Positions 17,233 through 27,837 of a stretch of 46,352 nt of DNA are shown piece after piece. The position numbers and the translations under genes are program-made. Source of the DNA: Nemertoderma westbladi (Eukaryota; Xenacoelomorpha; Nemertodermatida; Nemertodermatidae); assembly GCA_032718475.1 (NCBI GenBank), contig JAUCBJ010003678.1, positions 1 through 46,352 of the forward strand, in the 5' to 3' direction. The notes under the pieces were generated by a model that saw only the letters and a program-made list of their open reading frames with translations, did not search any database and was not told the DNA's origin. Positions within the stretch are counted from its first letter, which is position 1. Every line of letters starts with the position of its first letter.

Positions 17233-18396
17233 CTAACAACGCTCCACGCACATGGCTATCCCCATTCCGCTACCGATACACAAGGCTGCGACACCACGAC
17301 GCCCTCCAGTTCGCACCAACGCATGAACCAGCGTAACGAGGATCCGCGCACCAGAGCAACCAATAGGGTGTCCGAGCGCTATGGCCCCACCCTGCACGTT
17401 AACCTTGCACTCCGGACAGCCGATCTCCCGGACAACCGCGAGGCTCTGCGCGGCGAAGGCCTCGTTCAGTTCGAACAGATCAACGTCGTCGACGGACCAC
17501 CCGGCGTTAACGAGCGCCCCCCGCACCGCGCCCACAGGTCCGACACCCATGAGCCCGGGTTCGACCCCGACCTGCTTCCAGCCGACGACCCGCGCCAACG
17601 CAGTCAACCCGCGTCGCTGTAACTCAGCCCCGGACACCAGAAGGACCGCCGCCGCACCGTCGTTCAACCCGGACGCGTTGCCAGGGGTTACAGTACCCGA
17701 CTCGCGATCGAATGACGGTTTAAGTCCACCGAGTTTCTCTATCGTCGACTTCCGGGGATGTTCGTCGGAATCAACTTCCCCCAGTTCCGTAGCAACCGGC
17801 ACGATTTCCGACTTAAAGAACCCGCTATTCGTAGCCTCTTGGCACTTGAGTTGGGAGCGCAGAGCGAATTCATCCTGCTCCGATCGACTTACCCCCCACT
17901 CTCTCGCCACATTCTCCGCCGTTACCCCCATGTGACACCCAAGGAAGGGATCAGTCAACCCATCTTTAATCATACTGTCTATCAACACCGCATCACCGAA
18001 TTTAATATCTTTCCTCGCGGCCAAGCTATGCCGACTATTACTCATGCTTTCCATTCCTCCGGCGATCGCTATATTTGAATTTCCCACCATTATGTCATTG
18101 GCTGCTACGGCAACGGCTCGTAGTCCAGAGCCGCAAACCATTGAGACGCCTAGGGCCGGTACACTGTATGGGATTCCAGCCTGTACTGCGGCCTGTCGCG
18201 CAGGGCACATTCCATCCCCACCCGCTAGAACCTGCCCAATAACAACCTGGGAAACATCCGCGTGAGTCACCCCGGCAGCTGATAGGAGAGCTCTGATTAC
18301 AGGGGCAGCCAATCCCGCTGCGGATACATGGGATAAACTTCCTTTGAAGCTACCAATAGGGGTTCGCAGAGCAGAAACAATGTAGCAGTTATCCAT
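17233..18396 (-). CDS. ACAT2: Acetyl-CoA acetyltransferase, cytosolic type (thiolase II)
   Basis: A 387-residue thiolase that condenses two acetyl-CoA to acetoacetyl-CoA, the entry to the mevalonate pathway. It opens CYIVSALRTPIGSFKG, has the nucleophilic Cys in SMVCGSGLRAV, the GGMESMS motif, ELNEAFAAQ, the active-site His in GGAIALGHPIGCSGAR, and the second Cys in CIGSGMGIAM, where most family members have CIGGG. I chose the Met at 18396 (context GAAGATGG) over an in-frame Met 60 bases upstream, because the family starts here and no targeting peptide is evident. Human ACAT2 has 397 residues. It is intronless over the full length and visibly more GC- and CpG-rich than its surroundings. MTIF3 follows 491 bp downstream on the same strand. 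Confidence 0.93.
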   Translation of the reverse strand: MDNCYIVSALRTPIGSFKGSLSHVSAAGLAAPVIRALLSAAGVTHADVSQVVIGQVLAGGDGMCPARQAAVQAGIPYSVPALGVSMVCGSGLRAVAVAANDIMVGNSNIAIAGGMESMSNSRHSLAARKDIKFGDAVLIDSMIKDGLTDPFLGCHMGVTAENVAREWGVSRSEQDEFALRSQLKCQEATNSGFFKSEIVPVATELGEVDSDEHPRKSTIEKLGGLKPSFDRESGTVTPGNASGLNDGAAAVLLVSGAELQRRGLTALARVVGWKQVGVEPGLMGVGPVGAVRGALVNAGWSVDDVDLFELNEAFAAQSLAVVREIGCPECKVNVQGGAIALGHPIGCSGARILVTLVHALVRTGGRRGVAALCIGSGMGIAMCVERC

Positions 18397-18829
18397 CTTC
18401 GAAACAAAGAGCACCAGGTCCGGATGTTGTCGTTGGGTTGGCGGACCGGACAGCAAGTGCTAGCTAATTGATAAATTGACAGTCGCGAAATCGATATAAT
18501 CTGATTGAACTACCTACCGGTATGTCTCATTGGGATCAAGCTAGATTTGACAATTACTAATAGCAATTTACTTTATTACAAAATTGTAACATTACTCAAT
18601 ACCGTTAGTTAGGCCTATTAACAGCTAGTTGTTATTTAGCACTTTACAACTTTAGAGGACATTCCAGTATTCAGTTGTCAGTATTGTATTGGCGAGTGGC
18701 CTGTACAATTACGGGTCCTACTAAATACTACAAAAAGCACAAAACAAGCACAAAAAAGTCAAGAAAAGCACAAAAAAGGTAAAAAAAAAGCACAAAAAAG
18801 TAAAAAAAAAGCACAAAAAAGCAAACTGA
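18397..18829. other. Upstream region of ACAT2; A-rich repeat at the right
   Basis: It probably contains the ACAT2 promoter, but no defined element is visible. From about 18722 to 18825 there is an A-rich repeat of AAAAAGCACAAAAAAG units. The stretch CGGGTCCTACTAAATACTAC before it resembles 41825-41842, pointing to a dispersed repeat. Confidence 0.5.
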
Positions 18830-20306
18830 TACCTGTTTATTGAGCTTGTAATAGAACAGATGATAGAAGCAAAATCATGTAGTGCAGTAGTGTCTAGGCT
18901 AAATATTAAACGGGCCAGGGTTGCCGTCAGTCATGAGGAAATAATTGCTTACTTCGAACATCTAAAGAATACTCTGGAAGGGGTACCTATTAGTAATATT
19001 CTTAACTACGATGAAACAAACTTCACGGACAATCCTGGATCGAAGAAGTTAATTTTCAAGAGAGGGGTTAAGTAACCGGACAGAGTGCAGAACTTTTCCA
19101 AGGGAGCTATTAGTCTAATGTTTTCTGGAAGCGCCGATGGTATACTACAGCCCATTTACGTAGTGTATAAGGCAACAAACTTATGGAACAATTGGTGCGA
19201 AGGAGGACCACCAAAGACCCGATATGCTCGAACTACCAGTGGTTGGTTTGATGAAAGCATTTGAAGAGTGGTTTATGACTATTTGCTTGCCTTGGGCAAA
19301 ACATCTTGAAGGGAAAAAGGTGGTCATTGGTGATAACCTTAGTTCACACATTAGTGAAGGGGTAATAGATCAATGTTCTCGCAATAACATTACGTTTGTC
19401 TTCCTTCCAGCCAATAGCACCCATCTAACCCAGCCTCTGGATGTGGCTTTCTTCAGACCTCTTAAAGGCCATTGGCGAACATTGCTAGACAGCTACAAGA
19501 CTAAAAACCCCAGCAGTATTTCACTTGAGAAACAATCCTTCCCACGTCTCCTAAATCAACTAATAATCAAGCTCAATGAGAATGGGGCAGCATCCACAAA
19601 AATTAAAGCTGGCTTTCGAGCAGCTGGTATAGCACCATTTGATCCTACTAATGTATTGAAGAAGATTCAACATGTAACGAGTTCTGCTTCCCATTCCACA
19701 CCCACCTCTGCAGAATCTTTGGTGTCTTTGGTTCTTTCCAATGAGGTACTTCCTTCAACAGATGACTTCTCAGCAACAATTCAACATGGTCAGCCTGTGC
19801 CCACTGCAGTGTTCCAGGAATTACCAAGTCCTTCAACTGTAGGTACTTCTGCTTCCTGCAATGTTGTCTCTGCAATAATTCCCAATGAACAGCCCATTGC
19901 CATCTCACAGGAATCACCAGGTACTTCAATTGCATGTACTTCTTCTTTCTCAGGTGTTGTCTCTGCAACAATTCCCAATGGGCAGACCGCTGCAGCAGTG
20001 CAGGAATCTCCAAGTACTTCAGCGAGAAAGTTTACCTCTAGTTCTCTTCTTGATTATTTGAAACTGTCACGTGAAAAGAATGTTAGTAAAATTACCAGGC
20101 GACGTAAATTGAATGTTCCTGCTGGAAAATCAGTATCCGCAGAGGAGTATGATAAAATGAAAAAACGAGAGGAGGAAAATATTCGTGGTCGAGGTCGCTG
20201 TGCCATTCGAGGCCGCGGTGCCACTCGTGGATGTGGTGCCATTCCAAGCCATGGCACCAACCCAGGTCGTGGGACCAATCCAAGGGGTGGCAACATTCAG
20301 AGGTAG
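18830..20306 (+). pseudogene. Pogo/Tigger-like DDE transposase, broken
   Basis: Cut-and-paste transposase remnant of the DDE_1 superfamily. The catalytic acidic residues are visible in LNYDETNFTDNPG, KKVVIGDNLSSHIS and LPANSTHLTQPLDVAFF, and the conserved tail AGFRAAGIAPFDP is present. An in-frame stop at 19073-19075 and a frameshift near 19255-19262 break it, and the N-terminal helix-turn-helix/CENP-B DNA-binding part is missing. The second segment (from 19224) stays open to 20306. After the catalytic domain there are three ~33-residue repeats around (I/T)IPN(E/G)Q and QE(S/L)P(S/G)TS, and a Gly/Arg-rich tail. An inverted-repeat end lies just after the stop. Confidence 0.85.
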
Positions 20307-20310
20307 AATT

Positions 20311-20436
20311 ATATGTCAGATGCCGTCCGATCCGATCCGATCCGATGCAATTCAGCAATTATTCTAGCTACAACTGTCAGACTGCAGACTGTACAAGCCT
20401 AGCTGCTTAGGCCTACTTCTGTTTTGCCTATCACAG
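20311..20436 (-). repeat. Transposon end, left partner of a ~125-bp inverted repeat
   Basis: It is the reverse complement of 23344-23488 with small differences, including the (CGATC)n microsatellite (four units here, five there) and TAGGCCTA. The left copy follows a transposase C-terminus and the right copy precedes an ORF, so they read as the 3' end of one element and the 5' end of another copy in the same orientation. A single element bounded by both is the alternative. Confidence 0.7.
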
Positions 20437-20739
20437 TTTCTCTAACTCAATATCCCTTTAATTGAATATCAGAATATTCCACCTATCTTTGCCGTGTTTT
20501 ATTTAATTAATATAGGGCATAATAAATTAGTAGAGGAGCTAGATCTGAAAACTGATTATATCGCGGTTATACGGCGCCTACACTTTTCTTTACTGCAATG
20601 AAAGCCGGTGTATAGCTGTATAGTACCCGGCTGCGTGGGTTCCAGGACGAAGGTCAGAAAAAAAGCACTACTGTATGGCCACTTTTCGACCGTCGACACA
20701 AAGCCGCTGCGAAGTTATTATGGGACAGGATGGTGATGC
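20437..20739. other. Short unique stretch
   Basis: Nothing is recognised. It is the left flank of a hAT-type MITE. Confidence 0.4.
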
Positions 20740-20761
20740 TCGGTAGACAGTGGCGGTTCTA

Positions 20762-20779
20762 GGGGGGGGGGGGGGGGGG
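20762..20779. repeat. Poly-G tract (18 G) near hAT end
   Basis: It lies 14 bp inside the left end of the MITE and is followed by further G-rich and C-rich blocks to about 20840. Confidence 0.9.
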
Positions 20780-21128
20780 CAGGGGGGGCATCTGCCCCTC
20801 CCCAGGTATCTTGGGGGGGGGCTTGCCCCCTCCCTAGCGAAAGGTAATGTGGTAAATCCGTACCAGTGGGTACCGACTTGCTCGAAAACAGACCTCTCTG
20901 GGAAAAGACTTCTATTTTTTTTCAAAATTTAGTTACTACCCGGAGATATCCATTATAAAACACTCTGATATTTTTGTAAAATTCTGGAACTTTGGGAATT
21001 CGGGAAAAAATCGGGAAATTTTCTTCAAAGTATAATAATTTTTTTAATGTTTCCTTTTGTTTATTTTTTTTCATTGGGGGCTGCGACGAACTGTAGCTTG
21101 TTTCCGAAACGTGCAGTGGCGTGCAGAA

Positions 21129-21153
21129 GGGGGGGGGGGGGGGGGGGGGGGGG
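21129..21153. repeat. Poly-G tract (25 G)
   Basis: It follows GTGGCGTGCAGAA, again hAT-end-like. G-quadruplex formation is likely and the true length is uncertain. Confidence 0.9.
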
Positions 21154-21933
21154 CACCTTCCAAGGGGCGCCAAAATTTGAGCAGTAGTGGCATCATAGCC
21201 AGCTGATAGTATAATGGTGGTTCCAAGTTTAGCTTATTGATGCTAGACATTTAGCCCATCCAACATACAAACATAGTAGTTTGGTTCTGTATTGGTTGCA
21301 TAGCCTTTCAGCACTGCCCACATTGCACATGTGAAGGTGTCACAGGTGAGAAGGTAGATGTCTCCTGCGATTGGTCCATGGTATGGTCACTGGAAATATC
21401 TCCATTGGTAAGTTCAGTGGCTTTGTGGTTTAAGGCATGTGCAAGTAAATTTAAGCAGTAAATTTCTTAATATAATATAATTTTGCAATTAAAATAGTCT
21501 TAAAATAGTCATTTAATTACTTCAATATTTTCCACTACCACACATGTTATGAAAGTTTGTGCGGCTAAAATACTAAAGTATATTTATTGCCTCTTAAATA
21601 ATTAAATATAAGATAATTATTTTATTGCGCAGAACACCATCTCCATACCGAAACCTAACTAACCAAAACAATAAACGATATCATTACAAATTAATGGAAA
21701 GGAGTGCCACACACGTCGCGTCTCTCCTCCACATCTTTGGAACGATACGGGTTACCACCAGCTGACGGCTGCGACCCTTCCATTAACTAAATAATTAGAT
21801 AATTAGACATAGACGGGTTTAGACAAAGTTGTTGTTAGGAATGTTTTTTTTGAACGATTTAAAGCTGGCGTTTATAAACGGGCCGGGGCCTTTACAAGTC
21901 CGAAAAATTGACCTCAGCAAATTAAATATTTTG

Positions 21934-21955
21934 CCCCCCCCCCCCCCCCCCCCCC
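21934..21955. repeat. Poly-C tract (22 C) near the right hAT end
   Basis: It is a G-run on the opposite strand, 24 bp inside the right MITE end, so it mirrors the left end. Confidence 0.9.
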
Positions 21956-21987
21956 AGCAAAATCCTACAACCGCCCCTGTCGGTAGA

Positions 21988-23343
21988 GGACGCTCTAGGA
22001 CATGAGACACGTAGTAAAGTTAATTGTTAAAGATGTCCCAACATTATTTTAGCTTTGTATTGTATTTATTTGTGTGCAATTAAAAGGTCATGGTACAATC
22101 AAATCAATCCCATCAAATCAAATCCATTCGTATTTTGAGTTTTTTCGAATTTGTTTTACAAATACAGGTTTAAATTTCAACTTTAAATTGCAAAAAACAT
22201 ATTAATAGCGGTTCTATCTAAGGTAACAATCGGGGGGGGGGGGGGGGGGGGGGGGGGTGTGGTTGGGTTAATTAACATAGTCCTGTGGTCGGTTAGTTAT
22301 AATAAATATAAAAAAAATTATTTAAATGATAAAGGTCCGCTTTTCAAAAATGTGCCCTACCCCACTCCAGATGCTCCCTACGTCCATGCTACAGGTAAAG
22401 CTAGTAATTGGCTTGGAGGAGGGAGGGGGAACTGGAGGTACGTCGTACACCCTCCCACGAAATTGTTTATACTAATTGGTGTTTGATAATTTTTTAAACA
22501 TTTCAAAAAATATTCGTTCTAGAACATTATTTTTTAAAAATAAAATAGCTAGTCATGTTCTGGTATATTTCAAAAAATAAATTCAAAAACTTAACTAGAT
22601 AGTATATTAAATTTGGTCTTTCTGACTATCCGACAATCTGTCCGTCATATATAAGAAATAAGAAAATTTCGATAAAGCTGTAAAGTTTCCCCCAGGATAA
22701 TAATAATAATTTTATAATGGCTTTAATTAACCTAATCTTACTTAAAAATCATGACAACTAAATTATTGTTTAACAAATACATTTCAACGGATACAATAAA
22801 TTTGTTTAATACACTCTAATTATATTGACGCAAAGGAACAACATATATCAAGAGAGAGACTTTCAGTCTGGATTTCCGCATAGAAAAATAGTTTTACTAA
22901 TTAGTATTAATTATTATGGGTAGAATGTATTCGAATATTTCAAGTGATTATTTTAATGAAACGTTCTTTAATGAAAGTTCTTCCCCCCGATTTCCCATCG
23001 AGTTTTCCATCTCAGAGTTTGTACCGTAGAGTTTCATGGACCAGCTGTAGTATCGGGATACATAATGCCCCGGTCTTCCCGCTTCCCGTTTCCGCCGCCA
23101 TCAGCACAGTCTCCACCGCCCAGGATCAGAGCTGCAGAGGGACAGCCTCACCCTGCTAGTTGGTCGGTAGACTCCATTCCAGGACATCCAACGCGCGTCC
23201 GATTTCCTTCTAAACACCACAGTCAGCTACAGAGCTACGAACGATCCCATACTGTGTACTGCAGTACTGCCATACCTGCATACTGCCATATACAATAATG
23301 CAATAGGCCAAAAGTTAGATAGTCCTACTGCCAGACTGCGTTC
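21988..23343. other. Intergenic, repeat-poor
   Basis: It contains a G26 run at 22232-22257, preceded by GCGGTTCTATCTAAGG, which resembles a decayed hAT end. A GC-richer part (about 23030-23240) has a 77-codon frame with no recognisable domain. Nothing else is supported. Confidence 0.45.
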
Positions 23344-23488
23344 AGTGTTAGGCAAAACAGAAGAACAGAAGTAGGCCTAAGCAGCTAGGCTTGTACAGTC
23401 TGCAGTCTGACAGTTGTAGCTACAATAATTGCCGAAATGCATCGGATCGGATCGGATCGGATCGGACGGCATCTGACTATAAATGCAC
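23344..23488 (+). repeat. Transposon end, right partner of the ~125-bp inverted repeat
   Basis: Inverted copy of 20311-20436, with TAGGCCTA at 23372 and five units of the GGATC-type microsatellite at about 23441-23466. Confidence 0.7.
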
Positions 23489-23826
23489 CCTACAACATTC
23501 AAGATCGTAACAGTTTACATAACCGTGGAGTGGGCCGTGGTCACTCTATGGGAGTAAGAAGAAGGATCATTTGTAACGGAAATTATCATCAAGATAGCGA
23601 GTCTGAGAGTGAGGGAGAGAGCGACAGTTTGGATTCTTTCTCTGACACAGACACTGACATGACTGATAACACAATTGCTGCGATTTTGGATTCAGACAAC
23701 ATCAGTATTGACAACTTCGAATATGATGATTATAGTGACACTATGAGTGAGGAAAATGATGTATGTGACGATGTGACTCCAAGTAGATCGATTGCCAACT
23801 GGAATATATGGAACTACCTGAACTAG
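23437..23826 (+). CDS. Acidic, transposon-associated ORF of unknown function
   Basis: 129 codons. The first residues (HRIGSDRIGRH) merely translate the microsatellite inside the transposon end, so the annotated Met is doubtful. The rest has an Arg-rich patch (GVGRGHSMGVRRR) and then a long Asp/Glu/Ser stretch (SESESEGESDSLDSF, DTDTDMTD). Acidic N-terminal regions of this sort occur in several transposase families, but no catalytic motif is present. It could be the first exon or a truncated start of a transposase. Confidence 0.35.
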   Translation: MHRIGSDRIGRHLTINAPYNIQDRNSLHNRGVGRGHSMGVRRRIICNGNYHQDSESESEGESDSLDSFSDTDTDMTDNTIAAILDSDNISIDNFEYDDYSDTMSEENDVCDDVTPSRSIANWNIWNYLN

Positions 23827-24561
23827 GCCAATTAGAGGCACTTAATAATGATTATCATTAACTATTGTTTTGTTAGGTATATTTGTCTATTTTTTAGAAC
23901 AGAAATTTACAATTACTGTCTAATTTGAGAAATTGCCAGTTTTGTTAGAGATAAATCGCAGTATTGGCAATGCAATACTTGGCAAATGCAATATTTTAGA
24001 TTAGAAATTTACCATTTTAATTTGAAAAACATTTATACTTCTACAATTTTTCAGAATAGAAATTGCCAATCTAGTTAGATAAACTTGTATTCTTATATGA
24101 TGTAATTTTATAGAATATAACCAAAGTTTTAGGTTCAGAATAGAAATATACTAGACCAATTAAAGAAACTCACCTGTTATTGCCTTATTATTCAATTAGA
24201 TTTATGTAATTTTTTCGCATAATAAATTCTTATAGCATTTCTATAGGAATGTAGGAAATTTTATAAGGGGTGGTGCTAATTTTTTAAAATGCATTTTATG
24301 GGCAAAGTAGCCCCCCAATGGCAGAATGGGGCTAAATTAGCTCTTTTATCTGGTTTTCATTGCCAAATTATAGCAAAAAGTGCTTGCTTGAAACAGTGTA
24401 AATTCATTTAGTGGGCAAAGTTAGCCATACCTGGGGCTACTTTGCCCACAGCATAAATTTTTAAAAAACTATAAACACGTTATTATATGCCCTTGGACTG
24501 AATGTTTTCACAAAATAAAATTACTAGTGCACCATACTGCCATAATTCACAATATTTCGTG
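23827..24561. other. AT-rich region with a 15-bp inverted repeat
   Basis: Repeated AGAAATTGCCA/AGAAATTTACC motifs occur at about 23900-24070. GGGCAAAGTAGCCCC at 24300-24314 is exactly complementary to 24433-24447. A related GGGCAAAGTAACCCC lies at about 29299. No gene is seen. Confidence 0.5.
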
Positions 24562-24674
24562 CTGGTAATTAGGGCTCGATCGGAGTTTTTATTTTGCCGG
24601 AGCCGGAGTGGAAAAAAAATTGCCGGAGTTTGACCAGAGCCGGAGTTTCTTTCCCTATGTGTATTTTCCCTATA

Positions 24675-24785
24675 TCCGGACCGGGTCGCCGTCGTTAGTA
24701 CCTACTAATATCCGGGTCGCCGTCGTCGGTACTCATATCCGGGCACCGGGTCACCGTCGTTGGTACTTATATCCTGGTCGCGGAC
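24675..24785. repeat. Short tandem repeat inside the second MITE
   Basis: Three to four imperfect units containing ATATCCGGGTCGCCGTCGT and GGTAC, about 35-45 bp each. Confidence 0.7.
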
Positions 24786-25141
24786 AGAACTCCTTGCATC
24801 ATTCTCAGTCCATTCCCCTTCCAGAATTATAGTACATATAGCTGTATAGTAGTACCTACAGTAGCTTGAGGTGCGGGATTGTCAGACTGTGTATTCAAGC
24901 TGTCAGGTAGGCCTACCACTACCAGTACAGCAGTTCCGGAATTAGATTAAGTCAGTGAGTACAGAAGTCAGGAAGTAGTACCGGTACTACAGTACTACTG
25001 TACTGCTGTAGTACTACCAGTACCAGCCTGCCAGTAAATCTAAGTTATTTAGTAGGCCTAGGCCTATTACACTGCCTGATTGCTTTACCAGTTTACCTGT
25101 TTACTGCAGTACTCTGGTACTGTAGTATAGTAATACTGTAA

Positions 25142-26408
25142 TCCACGAAGCTAAGGAAAATCAACTACTTTCGCTAAGAAAGATTTTCCTTAGCTGAGAT
25201 GGTCTATTCATAGTGGGCTATTTTACTTGTATGGGGCAGATTTGTTTTTTTTTGGTCGGGGAAAAAACTAGCCTTTAAAAGTACCCTGAAATTTTGCATG
25301 TATATACAACTCATCAAGGCGCGTCGTGTGGGATGGGTCTCATATTCAGGAAAAATCTGGTTTCCATGGCAACGGACTTAGAAAAAAGTCTATGTATTTC
25401 AAGTCAATATTTGTAACTCTATTTGTAGGAAAACTATAATACATATAAACTTGGGGTTTCTCAACACAACTATAAGGTCCATAGCAGAGCCGATTGAGGT
25501 TAAATAGAAAATCCAGTTACCTTGGCAACCGGGCTAAACAGATGTTAAAATTTTTAAAATGTTAATTTGAAGCCTAAGGTTAAGGTGTGATGACTTGGGA
25601 CCAATCCCTACCCCCACTATATAACTTATTCTGCGTCCGAATTTGATTGTTCTATTTTGCAGTTACCTTGACAACCGCTGAAAACAGATGTTTTTATACG
25701 AAAATTATTCATTTGTACATAGACTTCACGATAAAATTTTACGAAACTAGGTATGTGTTATCTGGACCACTAGTTGGAACTTTTAGTGAAACTCAAAACA
25801 TTCCAGAAATATCTAGTTACCATGGTAACTGTAGTTTTTTTAAAGTTATATATCATTCAAGTCTATAATCATAACTCTATTTGGAGAAAAACTGTAATAT
25901 ATATAAACTTGGGGTTTTGCAACTCATCTATAAGGTCCATATACAAGCCGTTCGAAGTTAATTAGAAAATCCATTTACCATAGCAACAAGAGTAAACAGA
26001 TGTTAAAATTAATAAAATGATAATTTGAAGCACAATTTAATAGTATTATGACTTGGGACCAACACCTACCCCCACTATATGACTTATTCTGCATCCGAAT
26101 TACATTGTTCTATTTTTCAGTTTCCATGACAACCACTGCAAACAGATGCATTTTGATAGAAAATCTGTAATTTGGACATAAACTACAATATTTTCTGAAA
26201 CTCGATGTGTTATCTGAAAAACAATCTGGACTGAATCTTTTTTCAAAGGTAAAACCAACAGTTCCAGAGAACTCTAGTTTCCATGGGAATAGAAGTTATT
26301 TATTGGCAAATGCTACTAAACTAGGCTAAGCAACGAACCAAATTGTGGCCGTTTGTTTAATTTTCCTTAGCTTCGTGGTTGCATTTCCTTTAGGAAATGC
26401 CTTTCTAG
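25142..26408 (+). mobile_element. Helitron-like element copy 1 (1267 bp)
   Basis: It starts TCCACGAAGC and ends with hairpin GCATTTCCTTTAGGAAATGC then CTTTCTAG. It is inserted between A and T, without target duplication. The 19-mer CCACGAAGCTAAGGAAAAT at the start has its exact inverse complement about 35-55 bp before the end. X-box-like sites begin at 25360, 25516, 25662, 25816, 25975, 26120 and 26277; the fifth has T instead of G at its first base. It lacks Rep/helicase, so it is non-autonomous. It lies inside the second hAT MITE. Confidence 0.88.
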
Positions 26409-26558
26409 TAATAGTAGTATCAAAGTAGTACAGTCAGACAGTACTGCAGTACTACCGGTACTGGACAGCTGGAGTAGGCTATTGGAGTACCGTACACTGG
26501 AATATACTGCTGCCATATGCCTATCTGCCTATACTAGCCTATATATTATGTACATTAA

Positions 26559-27828
26559 TCCACGAAGCTAAGGAAAATCAACTACTTTCGCTAAGAAAGA
26601 TTTTCCTTAGCTGAGATGGTCTATTCATAGTGGGCTATTTTACTTGTATGGAGCAGATTTGGGGTTTTTTGGTCGGGGAAAAAACTAGCCTTTAAAAGTA
26701 CCCTGAAATTTTGCATGTATGTACTACTCATCGAGGCGCGTCGTGTGGGATGGGTCTCATATTCAGGAAAAATCTGGTTTCCATGGCAACGGACTTAGAA
26801 AAAAGTCTATGTATTTCAAGTCAATATTTATAACTCTATTTGTAGGAAAACTATAATAGATATAAACTTGGGGTTTCTCAACTCAACTGTAAGGTCCGCA
26901 GCAGAGCTGATTGAGGTTCAATAGAAAATCCAGTTGCCTTGGCAACCGGGCTAGACAGATGTTAAAATTTATAAAATGTTAATTTGAAGCCTAAGGTTAA
27001 GGTGTTATGACTTGGGACCAACCCCTACCCCCACTATATAACTTATTCTGCATCCGAATTACATTGTTCTATTTTTCAGTTACCATGACAACCGCTGAAA
27101 ACAGATGTTTTTATTCAAAACTTATTCATTTGGACATAGACTTCACGATAAAATTTTACAAAACTGGGTATGTGTTATCTGGACCATTAGTTGGAACTTT
27201 TAGTGAAACTTAAATTATTCCAGAAATTTAGTTACCATGGTAACTGTAGTTTATTAAACTCTATATCATTCAAATCTATATTGATAACTCTATTTGTAGC
27301 AAAACTGTAATATATATAAACTTGGGGTTTTGCAACTCATCTATAAGATCCATATCCAAGCCGTTTGAGGTTAATTAGAAAATACAGTTACCATAGCAAC
27401 AAGTCTAAACAGATGTTAAAATTTATAAAATGATAATTTGAAGCACAAGTTAATAGTATTATGACTTGGGACCAACCCCTACCCCCACTATATGACTTAT
27501 TCTGCATCCGAATTACATTGTTCTATTTTTCAGTTTCTATGACAACCACTGCAAACAGATGCATTTTGATAGAAAATCGGTAATTTGGACATAAACTACA
27601 ATATTTTCTGAAACTCAGTATATGACGTGTTATCTGAACCACAATCTGTACTGAATTTTTTTTCAAAGGTTAAAGCAACAGTTCCAGAGAACTCTAGTTT
27701 CCATGGGAATAGAAGTTAATTATTGACAATTGCTACTAAACGAGGCTAAGCAACGAACCAAAGTGTGGCAGTTTGTTTAATTTTCCTTAGCTTCGTGGTT
27801 GCATTTCCTTTAGGAAATGCCTTTCTCG
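26559..27828 (+). mobile_element. Helitron-like element copy 2 (1270 bp)
   Basis: Same family and orientation as copy 1, with A|T flanks. The 3' end reads CTCG rather than CTAG. It is 9 bp from copy 3 and also inside the second hAT MITE. Confidence 0.88.
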
Positions 27829-27837
27829 TATAAAACA

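Larger units (their letters stand above)
20748..21979. mobile_element. hAT-type MITE with 8-bp target duplication
   Basis: The left end is CAGTGGCGGTTCTAGG, and the right end, read inwards on the minus strand, is CAGGGGCGGTTGTAGG. TCGGTAGA flanks both sides (20740-20747 and 21980-21987), an exact 8-bp duplication as hAT transposases make. No transposase frame lies within its 1232 bp. Homopolymer runs lie close inside both ends (G18 at 20762-20779, C22 at 21934-21955), and a further G25 at 21129-21153 follows an internal CAGTGGCG, possibly a second, nested hAT end. Confidence 0.88.

Noticed and set aside
17323-18265. Plus-strand frames over the thiolase
   Set aside because: They are antisense frames opened by the high GC content. 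The minus strand encodes a clear full-length thiolase.
23065-23298. 77-codon Pro/Ser-rich frame
   Set aside because: It is a short, low-complexity composition with no domain and no support for an exon.
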